Source: Thalassia testudinum (Eukaryota; Streptophyta; Magnoliopsida; Alismatales; Hydrocharitaceae). Taken from it: DNA of 64,000 nt. Under the pieces are notes generated by a model that saw only the letters and a program-made list of their open reading frames with translations, did not search any database and was not told where the DNA came from. Below are positions 33,021-44,511 of the stretch, in pieces; the stretch's first letter is position 1, and the number at the start of each line of letters is the position of its first letter. Made by a program: the position numbers and the translations under genes. Location of the stretch: positions 45,087,001 through 45,151,000 of the forward strand of contig JAZHRO010000003.1 in the NCBI GenBank assembly GCA_037157565.1, written 5' to 3'.

Positions 33021-35778
33021 TGATAAATGCTTGTTTATCATCACTCTTATGCCCTAAAACTCTCCTAGCTCTTAGGTTTTTAACTCCATAATCAAGTTTT
33101 TGGGTTCCATTTATGCATTCTCTTAGGTTAGGCATGCATTGCATTCTTTTTTGTTATTTTAATATCCTTGCCTTAGTGTCAAGGATAAATAGAAAGTCAG
33201 ATCCCACAAACCCTAGCACCATGTTAAGTAGAAGATGAAGAAGGAAGCCAATTCAATTGGATCCCATCTAAATCCAACCCATCTCAGCTAGATTCCAACT
33301 CAACGTAATTGGGACTAGCTCATCTTAACTCCATTTAGCTCACCTTAGCTGAATGGAAGCTCAAGCTAGCTCAACTCAGATGATCCCAAATCCATTTCAA
33401 CTCCTCCCTACTCTATCCAGCTCCTGGTAGCTGAACTCCTTCTAGCTTAACTACTAGTTGACAACTAATAGCTAGGGTAGGTAAGGATTTTTCAAGAGAA
33501 GCAGGTTCAACTCACCTCATCTCCAGCCTAGTTGAAGTCAGCTCAACTTAGCTCCTACCACTTAGCTTGGCTGCTAGCAGAAGAATTAGCTAGCTAAGCT
33601 AGCTACTGAGCTCACTTGCAACTCATCATCAACTTCCTAAAGCTCCATGATGAATCAATCCAATTCCATTTAGCTCCTGGTTACTTCTCCCAGCTTAAAC
33701 CCTAGCTCCTCTACTACCCTACTAGCTAAGCTAGCTTAGCTAGCATAGCTCCACCTCAACCCTACTCCATGACCGTCCACCACCTCAATTAACCACCACC
33801 TCCTCCTACCAAAGTTGGCACCAAAAACCAAACCACCACCAACCCATCTTGATGCCAAATTGCACCATGCATCTCCACCATCCATCAACTTGAAAGGCCA
33901 GTCCCAACCATCTAAAGTTGGCTCCAATAAGATCCCTTTTAGAAGACCATTTTGGTGCCAACTTAGCCATGCATCCCTTCACCATAACCAACCCTCCACA
34001 ACTGATGTTGACACATCTATTTCACATAAACTATCTATTATGTGTGTTCTTAAGCATATAATTGCATTCAGTATTATAAATATTGCATAGCATGCATCAT
34101 TCTGCATTTAGACTAGATTGTATAATTATATGTTAATTTGTCCTTCTTGTGGTCAGGGGACAAAGTGATTTTTACTTGGACCTCAAATTGATGATCTATT
34201 CGAATGGATCTGATCAGGGTGATGATTCGAGTTCAACACCTCTAAGATCACCCTGATCAGACCTCCATAGCATCAGATGAAATTCAAGGAAGATCAGAGG
34301 CAAAAGCGCAAGGTGGTGTAAATTCGTATCTCAGATGACAAATCCAACTGCACAGATGGGTTCGAATCAACAATCGTAGCCCAAAGGCAAGAAAATCGAC
34401 CCAATCCAACATGCGTGGCATCATCTACAGGTATTGGAAAATGGACGGCCTAGATGGTGCCACATGGCACCATCTTAGCTGCCCAAGGCCACCCGTAGAA
34501 CTCCATCTACGCCCCTCAATCTCAACCGTTGGATTTCCATCCAGCGGCTGAGACAACATGTGTCTAAAATCACAAATGTGACCAAAGCAGCTCCTCAGCA
34601 TAGTAGCTGAAGGCATTACACGGAGAGCAGGGCGCACGTTCGAAATGAAATTCGCCTCTCCTAAGCGAGCAGAGTGCACCCAATTGAAATTAGAGCGTCC
34701 AATGGAGATCGAACGGTGGCAGCAGTGGCAACATGGCACGACATTGAACGTCGGATGAGCATGCACGTGATGACGTGACATCAGAATCGCCATTGCATGC
34801 GGGGGCATGTAATGCAGAAGATGAAGCGTTCTCACACTATCTAAGTCATCCAATCAAAAGAATGGACGGCTAAGGGAGATTGAGCACGATGATGGCATGA
34901 ATGGCTAAAGGTCAATAGGTGCATGGTGTGGCTCAATTTGAGCTATCCGTTCGTGATCTGATGGCTCTCCTTCTACGTAAGCTTCAGCGAAGTGCACTCT
35001 ATAGTGACGCTCATAAATGTCACTAAAGGTCCTGATATTAATGTTAAAGCTTTGAAATGACCTTTTTGCCCCCATATCGTCAACTATAAAAGGACCACCC
35101 CTACCACACATTTCTTCATCCCTTTCTGCATCTCTCTCCCTCTCTAAGAGCTAAGAATTCAAGTTCTAAGCTCGTTCTAGTACTCCCAAGCTATGGGAAA
35201 CTCCGCTAGAGTTAAAAATCAAAATTTTCCACTTCTCACCCCCTTTGAGGTGCTCTCGCCTATCATCTTCTCACCTTCATTCTGGAAGTGGATCCCATGA
35301 CGTCGATGTCCTACCTCATCCCTGGCTCTTCCCAATTCACCCTCCATCTTCCGTCTTTGCTCTTTTTCCTCCAGGCATCATTCGTTCGACTCGTCCTCCA
35401 AGGAATCGTCGAGGAGGATAACTTTTCACCCCCCTTATCTTTTTATCTCTTTCTAGAGTAGATTTACAACTTTCTAGTTGTAGAAATTAGTTGTAAAGGC
35501 ATTATCTTCGTTAGAAAAAGTTTCTCTCTCTCTCTCACTTTCTCTATCTCTCTTGTTTATATTATAAGCAGATAAGTTATTTATAATCATTATGAATGTC
35601 TCCTTTATAAACAAAATTATAAAAAAATATAATTACGGATTTAGAATCTGCATAGCCTCCCCGTGTTCGACCTGGGACTCACTTTGAGTTTCATTAAAAT
35701 TATCTGATTGATGAATTTTTATGCAGGTACAATAACGGGTCTTTAACTCAATCTTTTAAGTGTATAAAATCTCGTGCA
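33021..35778 (+). repeat. 5' LTR of A2 (about 2.76 kb)
   Basis: It starts TGATAAATGCTTGTTTATCA, a terminal inverted repeat, right at the edge of the GGA tract and ends CTCGTGCA before the primer site. The stretch around 33230-33770 is rich in short AGCTNAGCT-type repeats. Homology to the A1 LTR is clear around 34330-34560. The U5 motif lies at 35657-35682. No genes. Confidence 0.85.
35085..35093 (+). promoter_or_regulatory. TATA box of A2 LTR
   Basis: TATAAAAGG followed by ACCACCCCTACC, about 2.06 kb into the LTR. It is the likely start of the R region. The same core is found in the NA2 LTR. Confidence 0.6.
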
Positions 35779-35784
35779 TTATTT

Positions 35785-35802
35785 TGGCACCGCTATTGGG
35801 GA
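35785..35802 (+). other. Primer-binding site (tRNA-Asp type) of A2
   Basis: TGGCACCGCTATTGGGGA, a drifted form of the A3 site, lies 6 bases after the LTR end. Confidence 0.85.
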
Positions 35803-36574
35803 GGCAATGGATCCTGATTATTTATTCACATTCCTCGCACTTATTTGATCTCTAACCTCTCTTTTCTTTCTTCTATTATCTTGCAGGTACCCCGACAAGG
35901 AATCTTCAAGCAGTAGAAAGGAGTAAAGTGTTGTTGAAGACCACTGTAAGTGTTCTCCCATTCTTTCCCCCTCCATAGCTTTTATTTCATTACCTTAATT
36001 CAAACCCTAATTAACCTAGGTGCTTTCATAAACCCTAGGCTTAGTTTGGTTACCACCTCCACTCACCTCACCCTCCATATAAAAGAAAACCTAAAAAAAA
36101 TCCCATAGATGTACACAACCTCTTATGATTTTTCTCACTCAACCGGTAACCCAATCTTTGGAACTGGTACACTGATCAACACATAATCGAGTAGAAATCA
36201 GATTAGGTAACCACTTGTGTGCCTAATTTAGTGGTGTATCATGGACAATTGTTTGAGTTGTTTGGGCTTCACCACTTCATATAAAAACAACTCATCAAGT
36301 AGCTTGTTCTATAGGGTTAAAATTTAAGGTCAAATACCAAGCACTCCACCTTATTTTAATTTTAAAGGAAAATATCTTCACTCTTGCTTGCAAATTTTGG
36401 TGTGCCTCCAAAACTTGATTCAATTAACCTTAATTCAAACCCTAAAAGCTACTTAAGTTAGATTTGAGTTCTAAAATCCACTCATCCAAATAATCTTACT
36501 TGAAAACCCTAGTTGTGCACTCACTCACACATCTCAATCAATCATTAAGGGCACAACCCATTTTGAGAACCTAT
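35803..36574 (+). other. A2 leader, first block
   Basis: Non-coding leader between the primer site and the A3 insertion. It ends with CCTAT (36570-36574), duplicated at 50049-50053. Confidence 0.75.
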
Positions 36575-39256
36575 TGATGAGAGCCTCATCATGAGCCATA
36601 ACTAGCTCATTTTGACCCAATAAAGAAGATAAAAGCTCCTACATAACCTAGAAGAGGGCCTAAATAAAGGAATAAGTGCTCTGAGAAGAAAACATGAATT
36701 AAAGGGTAAAACTGTAATTTTACCATTGCAGTACATAAACAGGATTTCTCAAAGGCAAAACATAGGTCAAATGGTCTAAATGAGATAAAAAGTGGGTTGA
36801 GTCAATCAGAAATGGGTTTATGTGCAATCTAGGAATTAAATGACATTTGGTAACCCTAAAACTGACCCGCTTAAATTAACAAGGTTTCGGTCAGGATAAA
36901 AATCAAGTAAACCCTCTAAAAATTATGAAAAATATCCTTTAGGGTTTAGAACACTTAATTTGGCCTTTGGAACCCAGTTTAACCTAGATTAGGGTCTTAG
37001 CACATTAATTGACTTAATTTGGGTTTTTACGCAAAATGTCCAGTTAAACGAGATCAAACCTAAAATCAAACTGCACCATTGGATTCCTTAGGTCCAAATT
37101 AGGTTTATACCAAAATTTGGACCTAAGGGGAGGTCATCTTGACCTACTTTGCAATTTAGTACACCCAAATCATAACTTGGTCCCTATCTTTTGAAAATCA
37201 TTGCAGAGAGCCCCCTAAGTTCCTCGCCACCTTTGCAATAAGGTCCTGCCGCCATTGTTAGAGAAGAACCGATTCCGGCGAGGTTTAGAGAGGGATTCCT
37301 CTCTAATCCCTCAGAGATTCCCTCCCAGAAATGGAAGGGAGATTCTCTGAGGAATTCACTTCCTTCTAAAGTCAATCACAATCTCTGGTGTGAACCCAAT
37401 CTCTCATGCGAACGCACGAGAGATTTGGGTATCCACCCTCTTTCCATCTCCGGCGAGTCGGCGGAGGTGATTGTGCGATCTCCACGCACTAGAAGGTTCG
37501 GCCAACACCTTTAAAAGGATCCCCAGACCCAGCCGCAGATCCTCAGCCTTGTTTTGACGGAGATTCCCCCAAGTTTTCCTCTCTCCCATCTCTGGCCAAG
37601 TAACCCGCAAGCTCCGGCGACCTCCTCCCCTCCTTCTCGTCGCTCTACTGCCATACCTGCAGCAGAGTCAACTCCGCCTCTTTCTCCCGCGTCGCGCAGT
37701 ACCAGGCGCACATTCTCCTGACCTCGTCCTCGTCCCCGCTTCCTCCCTCAGGGTGCTTCTTCCCCGACGACGGCAGTTACGTGCCATCCACTCCGCTGCC
37801 TCCCTTCCTTCCAGACCACTCCAGATACCTTCTCCATCTTCCTCTCTCTTTTTTCCCCCTGTTATTTTAGTTAATCGCCCCCCGACAATGCCTGACCACC
37901 TCCATCTTCCTCACCTCCGACCGACCTCCGACGAGCCGCTCCCACCACTCCGCCCCTCCACACGGCTCGCCAACTATCTCGTAAGCTCCGCCTCACCACA
38001 AGGAACACTTTCCGCCCCTCCACTATCACTCCACACCTCCGCAGTAGCCCCCCGAACAACCCCACACCTCCGGCCACAGGTTGACCTAGGCACGCATGCC
38101 TAGGCCGTCCTGCGGCCTGCAGCACCATGCACCATCTTCGCCGTGCCACGGCGAAGGTGCCCAGCTGGTCTGATTAGGCCAATAGGCCGTGCCCGTGTTT
38201 GACAGGTTTCAGCTCCTGCCACCATTGACGGTCGAAGCAGCTCCAGGTACAGTAGCCCCAGGCGCAGCAGCTCCAGGCTCCAGGCGTAGCAGACTCGCGC
38301 GGGTGTTGCGAAGCTATCAGGGCCAGCATTGACGCTGCGAAGCTCCCAACCTTGGTGATTGCACAAGGAATCCTCTGCGGGCGCGCGCGAAATTGGGGCA
38401 GGCCAGATAGTCCCACATCGGCTAAACACAACTCACAGGTACGCTTTAAGTTGAATTTGTGTTCTCTGCTTACTGCCTCCGAAAGCACAGGGGTGAGGTC
38501 CCTCACCTGACCCACACCTGCCTCGTCCGCGGTTTCACCTCATGGATTTGGCATGATCCGACCTGACCCTATCCTAAGCACTCCTCGCGCATCACCCACC
38601 TGCCGATGCGCCTGGTCCCGGGTGCGAAATCCGACCCGATTACCCGTGTGGCTCTGGGAGAGCGTCCTTGAGCGAATTACAGAGAAAGAGAGAGACGTTT
38701 GGGTAGAGGGAAGGGGGTAGGTTTTGCATTGGCTGTGGTGTGCGTAGGAAAGAAGGAAGAGAGGAAGAAGCGAACACTTAGCCGCTGCAGCAATGGAAAA
38801 GAAGAGAAGGAAGAGGCAAAGGAAAGCAAAAAGAAGAATTGTGGAAATAGAAAAGCAGGAGCAAAAGAAGAAGGAACTCTGAAGAAAGGAAGCTGAGCAA
38901 GGCAGAGATCTGAGGTAGGAAGAAGAAGTCTTCGCAGGAAAGGAAAGAAGAAGAGCCAACAAAGAAGAAGGCAGAAGAGAGAAAGAATACTACTTTTAAG
39001 ACGTCTGATAAAGAAATCAGACGTCCAATTCTATTTTCTTTTAGCAATTCTTTTTATAACTTTCTCTCTTTGAATCAATTGTTTTCATTTAAAAGTTGTA
39101 CTCTTTGGTTTTAAAAGTACTGAGTTTGCTCCCTGTGATCGACCTCGGAGACTCTAGTTTTTCGAGTAATAAAATTCTCTATATTTGTTTGAACGTTTTG
39201 TCGGTTATACTACAACGTGATATTCTCTTTAAAACCTGCACAAAAGCGTACGAACA
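36575..39256 (+). repeat. 5' LTR of A3 (2682 bp)
   Basis: Starts TGATGAGAGCCTCATCA (7-bp inverted repeat, 3-base loop) and ends GTACGAACA. The U5 motif lies at 39129-39154. A 117-bp hairpin-rich segment (about 38039-38155) and a 22-bp unit near 38250 are missing from the 3' LTR, explaining the length difference. The GC-rich central part yields several ORFs of 60-140 codons on both strands. They are not genes. Confidence 0.95.
37510..37518 (+). promoter_or_regulatory. TATA-like box of A3 5' LTR
   Basis: TTTAAAAGG followed by ATCCCCAGACC about 935 bases into the LTR, kept at 48438-48446 in the 3' LTR. It corresponds in position and form to the TATAAAAGG of A2 and NA2. Confidence 0.45.
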
Positions 39257-39259
39257 TTT

Positions 39260-39277
39260 TGGCGCCGTTGCCGGGGA
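39260..39277 (+). other. Primer-binding site (tRNA-Asp) of A3
   Basis: TGGCGCCGTTGCCGGGGA lies three bases after the LTR end. It is the best-preserved example in the window. Confidence 0.95.
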
Positions 39278-40225
39278 GCAACGGGCACTTTTAAAGCTGT
39301 TGATTACAAGTTTTTGATCCAATATTTGACCTAACTCCTCTCTTTTGTTGTGTTCAAAACAGGGAAAGCAAAACGGAAAGAAGAGCTGCTGCACAACAGA
39401 CACTCCAAGGAACAGGTAAGTTCCATAAGCCCTCTCTCTTAACCCTCTCAAAATCTAAAAAGGAAGAAAAAGAAAAATCAACTTAGGGCTACCTGTTTCA
39501 TATTTAGTAACTCATCAAGTTGCCTGATTTTCATTTCAACACATTTTTTTGTCTGTTCATCCAACTAAGGCAACTAGGGCTAAAACGTTCTTGAGTGAGC
39601 CCTAGGTACTAAATTCTGAGGCAACTAAATTGGACCCACTAGAGCCAATTTAAGGATTATAAAGCTAGGGTTTTTAGAGACACATCTTCTCTTAAACAAA
39701 GAAATAAATTTTTCCAAAAAGAGGTGTGCCTAAACCTTGATTGAAAAGATCTACACAAGAAGAACCCTAAGCAAATCAGGCTTTTAATCCATTTGAACCA
39801 TAAAAGAAAACGACCTAAAAGCTCTCAAAGGTACAAAAGGTGAAGTTGATCCCTTGGGTCAACCAACCTTAAAATTAGGTCACTTTTTCACCGAAAATAC
39901 CTAAAAGTTCAAGTGGAACATTAAGCACCTTGATCTTAAAGTAAAAAAAAGGTAGACTTAAGAGGTCAAGGTCCCCATTATGGTCTACCTGGAACCACAG
40001 TGACAAGAGAGGTCGGGTGGGGGAAACCCTGTAACTCGTGGGGACGCTCTACCGTGTAGGGGTCTTTGTGGGACTCGCCCTCTCTGGCTGCCCAGGTATT
40101 TCTCAAGTGGACGACCTTTCTGACTAAGGGGTCCATCCGCCTTGAACCTCTATAGTCACCCAACAATTTTTTGGGTGTCTTGATTGGGTCCAGCACCTTC
40201 TAAATCTCATCACATCCTTCGGTGC
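39278..40225 (+). other. A3 leader
   Basis: Non-coding leader of about 950 bases between the primer site and gag. It contains segments such as CTCATCAAGTTGCC that resemble the A2 and NA2 leaders. Nothing else recognised. Confidence 0.7.
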
Positions 40226-41950
40226 ATGTTCGGTAGGAGGTCTTTAAGGCCATCCTTAAGACCTCCTTTAGAAATTCACTCTCGTCGAGGCCAAACCTCG
40301 ACGCCCTTGTTTGTGCAGCAACCCCACTACATAAATCTTTCATCTGATTCAAACCCTGGTTCTCCTTCTTCTTCCATCATGGCACAACCCATTGAAGAGG
40401 AGAATAACCTTGAACACCAACTTCAACGCCTTAATGATCTCTTTCAGAACTTTGTAAACCCACCACAGCGACCTATGATGCGAGATCACTATAATCCCAC
40501 TGCGGTGGCAATCGAACCTCGAGTACGAATCCCGCTTGGAGGACCTGATTCTGAACTGAAGCCCAATATAATTCATGCCATACTGAAGTTTCATGGGCTT
40601 AACTCTGAGGATCCATTCCAACACATTAAACAACTTAAGCATTTGGCCCAGACCTTTGGGTCAGATGTACAAAACCGGGATATCCTACTCATGAAAATGT
40701 TTTCATTCTCCCTCATGGACAAGGCCGCACACTGGTATCAAAATCAGACCCGTCCGATCAACACATGGGAGGAACTGCAGTCCGAATTTTTGAAAAAATT
40801 CTTCCCCGTTGGCTGGACGAATGCCTTGCGCCACCAGATCACTCATTTCACGCAACAACTAGGAGAACCTCTTCACGAAGCATGGGATCGATTCTTAGAT
40901 CTCATGCGAAAGTGCCCTCATCACGGAGTTCCTAAGTGGGAACAAGTCCAATCTTTTTACCAGGGACTCCGTGAAGACATTCGGTTATTCGTCAATGCAA
41001 CGTGCGGAGGAAACATCATGGGTCAACATGAGGACACGGTGTGGGAGATTCTCGAAAACATGTGCGAGAACTCCATAAATAATGACTCCATGGGCTTATT
41101 CAACAGGACGAATGCCCGCGCATCGACGAATCTAAGAGGGACACATGAGATGCAGGACCTATCCAATTCTGTCGACTTGGAACTGATGGCCAGTCAGTTA
41201 GACAAGGTTTCTATCATAGAAAAGAAGGTGGACGAGCTAACTCGGCATTTGCAGCAAGCCACCTCTGTGCAAAACTCTTTTTCACGACCTCCTCTGGCAA
41301 GGGAAACTGTGCAAAACATCCATCACCAATCTTCCAAGGGGATGGACCCATATCCACCCCCGTCTACCTCTCGGATCGGAGTGACCTCCGATCCATTCTA
41401 TTCGAGTTGGGGGAACTCTGAACCCTCGTATTCTGACTTTCCTGAGGTTCCTCAGAACTGCGAGGACCTCAACGCCATCTAGAATGACCCATTCTCCAAT
41501 ACCTACAACCCTGGATGGCGAAATCATCCTAACTTTCAGTGGGAGGGAAATTCTCAAAGACCACCATATCAACCTCGTCCACAAGCCTCTCGTCCATATC
41601 AGCCGCCTTAGCCTCGGCCCAATCCCACCTACCAATCCGGGAAAAACCAAGATCAAATGACTCTTATCCTTCAAGCACTGGTTAACATTCAAAAGATGAA
41701 TGCGACAATGCAAAAACAGCACAAGGACGAGATCACAGAGGTTTGCAACCAACTGGCCCAAATGGCAAATTCCCACCAACCTGGCACCCTTCCTTCGCAA
41801 CCTCTGCCCAACCCAAATAATGTGTTAACCCAGAAGCGCGTTATGAATCCAAATTTAGGCCAAACACATGTGATTTATCAGGTCCCTACTGCTCCATTGC
41901 CAGACGGGATGGAAGCTTCAACATCATATGCGGGATTTTAGTAGCAGCCA
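40226..41950 (+). pseudogene. gag: A3 gag
   Basis: Gag forms the particle that packages element RNA. I choose the start at 40226 (MFGRRSLRPSLRPP) because A2 has a matching Met-Arg-rich start (MLRRGSLNPHLEGS). Another Met at 40379 (MAQPIEEENN) parallels MADQPPP in A2. The Ty3/gypsy capsid-like region reads FHGLNSEDPFQHIKQLKHLA, MDKAAHWYQNQ, LKKFFPVGWTNALRHQITHF and AWDRFLDLMRKCPHHGVP. Coiled-coil-like sequence follows (LDKVSIIEKKVDELTRHLQQ). TAG stops lie at 41480, 41609, 41939 and 41942 in the same frame. No CCHC finger is visible, which is common in Athila. Confidence 0.88.
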
Positions 41951-43040
41951 CCCCTCCTACCTAACCCAAATCAGGCCGGATTGAACTCTGTAACAACACG
42001 TAGTGGTAAAACAACCCAAGACCCACATTATCCAAACCATTCCAAGCCTGATAATAGCCAAGACCCTAGGATAGTTATCCAAGATACCACTATCCCAGAT
42101 CAAGAACCTGGACCTATCCTAGAGGAACCAACTAGGATCCCATTTCCTGAGGCCTTGACCAAAGGAAAAAGGATAACTAAACCTGTGGATCCCGAGGAGG
42201 ATCTGATCAAGCTCTTTGAACAGGTCCAAATAAACATCCCATTGATGGATGCAATTCACCACATACCGGCTTACGCAAGATTCTTGAAAGACATTTGTAC
42301 CCCTAAACGTAAGCCGCGAACCAAGGATGAGAATCCAATCGTACTGTCAGAGCAAGCCAGCTCTGTCATCTTGAGCAAACTCCCACCCAAGGCTAAAGAC
42401 CCAGGAACTCCCTTGATTTCTTGTAAAATTGGTGAAACCCAATTTGATAGAGCCCTACTAGACCTAGGTGCTTCCATAAATTTAATACCTACATCCCTCC
42501 TTGACCACCTTGAAGAATCTGAACTTAAACCCACTGAGGTGACATTGCAGTTAGCCGATCGATCCATCAAGTCACCTAGAGGAATACTTGAGGATGTCAT
42601 TGTTAGGGTACGAGATTTCTATTTTCCGGTGGACTTCATTGTACTAGACATGGATGCACCTAAGAACCCAAGGGACACACCACTCATATTAGGGAGACCC
42701 TTTTTGGCCACGGCTAGGGCCAACATAAACTGTGAAGAGGGCCAGATAGAATTAAAATTTGGGAACCAAAACCTGAAGATTGACATTTTTAAGGCCCAAC
42801 AAGGGATTAATTGTGAGGTTATAAAGGAAATATGTGATGTCAGAGCCGTGGTTGATGAATTGCATATAGAAGACAACCTGATTATCCTTGATCAACCACT
42901 AGAGAATCAAAACCTGCTAACAGAGGAGTGCGAACATAATCTAGACACACCTATGACTCCTACCATTTCTCCTGATACAAACCCCGAACCACCTGCTGCT
43001 GTTGAAAATCCGGTCATGGAACTCAAGCCCCTTCCCGAAC
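41951..43040 (+). pseudogene. pol: A3 aspartic protease region of pol
   Basis: In the same frame as gag. It includes NSVTTRSGKTTQDP and VQINIPLMDAIHHIPAYARF, then the retropepsin-like active site region FDRALLDLGASINLIPTSLL (DLGA in place of DTGA, a known Athila feature), VTLQLADRSI and LILGRPFLATARANINCEEG. It would process the polyprotein. No stop inside this part. Confidence 0.88.
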
Positions 43041-44508
43041 ATCTGAAGTACGTCTTTTTGGATTCAAATCAGACATTTCCTGTGATTATCAACTCTCGAC
43101 TCACACCTGACCAGGAACTCCATTTGATTTCTGTTCTCCAGCAACATCGAAGAGCCATTAGATGGACTCTCGATGATTTGACTGGTATAAGCCCTTCATA
43201 CTACACACATCGAATCTACACAGAAGAAGGTGCACGACCTTCAAGAGAAATGCAAAGACACCTAAACCCTAATCTACAAGAGGTCGTGAAAAAGGAGATC
43301 ATAAAGTGGTTAGATGCAGGGATCATCTACCCGATCTCCGACAGTCGTTGGGTGAGTCCAATACAAGTGGTGCCTAAAATGGCAGGACTTACCATTATCA
43401 CGACTGAAATCGGAGAAGTCATTCCAACCCGAATAGCTAACTCGTGGAGAGTCTACATTGATTACAGAAGACTCAATTCCTCCATGAAGAAGGATCATTT
43501 CCCACTACCGTTTATTGATCAGATCCTCGAAAAACTAGCGGGAAATAGGTTCTTCTGCTTTCTTGACGGGTACTCCGGTTACAATCAGGTGGCAATCCAT
43601 CCAGAGGACCAAGAAAAGACCACTTTCACCTACCCCTTAGGGACGTACGCGTTTCGAAGGATGCCATTCGGTCTCTGCAATGCACCTGCAACTTTTCAGC
43701 GGTGCATGCTTGCCATATTCTCAGATATGGTAGGTGATTATCTGGAAGTCTTCATGGATGACTTTTCAGTTTTTGGACAATCATTTGACGATTGCCTCAA
43801 CACTTGGTCCAAATACTCAGGCGGTGCATTGAGGTGAATTTGGTTCTTTCCTGGGAAAAGAGCCATTTCATGGTGCCTGAGGGAATTGTCCTGGGATATT
43901 TAATCTCGGAGAAAGGCATCCAAGTGGATCGAGCTAAGGCTAACCTGATTTCCAAGCCCCCTATGCCTAGCTCGATTAAGGACATCCAATCTTTTTTGGG
44001 GCACGTCGATTTTTACCGTCGATTTATCCCTGATTTCTCCAAAATCGCGTGCCCCCTGACCAATCTTCTCTCCAAGGATGTGCCTTTCAAAATTTCCAAG
44101 GAATGCACTCAAGCATTTGAGATCCTACGTGACCGAGTCACCCAAGCCCCAATCCTACATTCCCCTGATTGGTCTCAACCCTTTGAGATCATGTGCAATG
44201 CATCTAACTTCACTGTAGGAGCGATTCTGGGGCAGAAAATTGACGAGAAACCTATGGTCATTTACTACACCAGCAAAACACTGGATGAGGCTCAGCGTAA
44301 CTATACGGTTACTGAGAAAGAGTTGCTGGCCATAGTATTTGCCTTGGAAAAATTCAGATCATACCTTCTGGGTTCCCGTGTTATCATATACTCGGATCAC
44401 ACAGCTATGAGGCATCTCCTTGCAAAGAAGGACGTGAAACCTCGATTAATCCGATGGATCTTGCTGTTGCATGAATTTAACCTCGAGATTCGCGACAAGG
44501 CAGGAAAG
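43041..44508 (+). pseudogene. pol: A3 reverse transcriptase and RNase H
   Basis: The RT reading runs from LTPDQELHLISVLQQHRRA through VKKEIIKWLDAGIIYPISDS, YRRLNSSMKKDHFPLPFIDQ, FGLCNAPATFQRCMLAIF and the catalytic FMDDFSVFG at about 43752-43778. A single-base frameshift near 43800 moves the reading to the next frame, which continues with [19 protein letters not shown]. RNase H has [18 protein letters not shown] and [16 protein letters not shown]. The expected Asp of the first RNase H motif reads as MCNASNF, so an active-site Asp appears changed to Asn. A TAG at 44509 closes the frame. Confidence 0.92.
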
Positions 44509-44511
44509 TAG

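Noticed and set aside
32582..33144. Long Pro/Ser/Leu-rich ORFs resembling extensin-type proteins
   Set aside because: They are translations of the GGA/GAG tract in several frames, with no start context or conserved domain.
40184..40225. Upstream ATG at 40184 as the A3 gag start
   Set aside because: The start at 40226 is matched by the A2 gag start, while the extra 14 codons are not.
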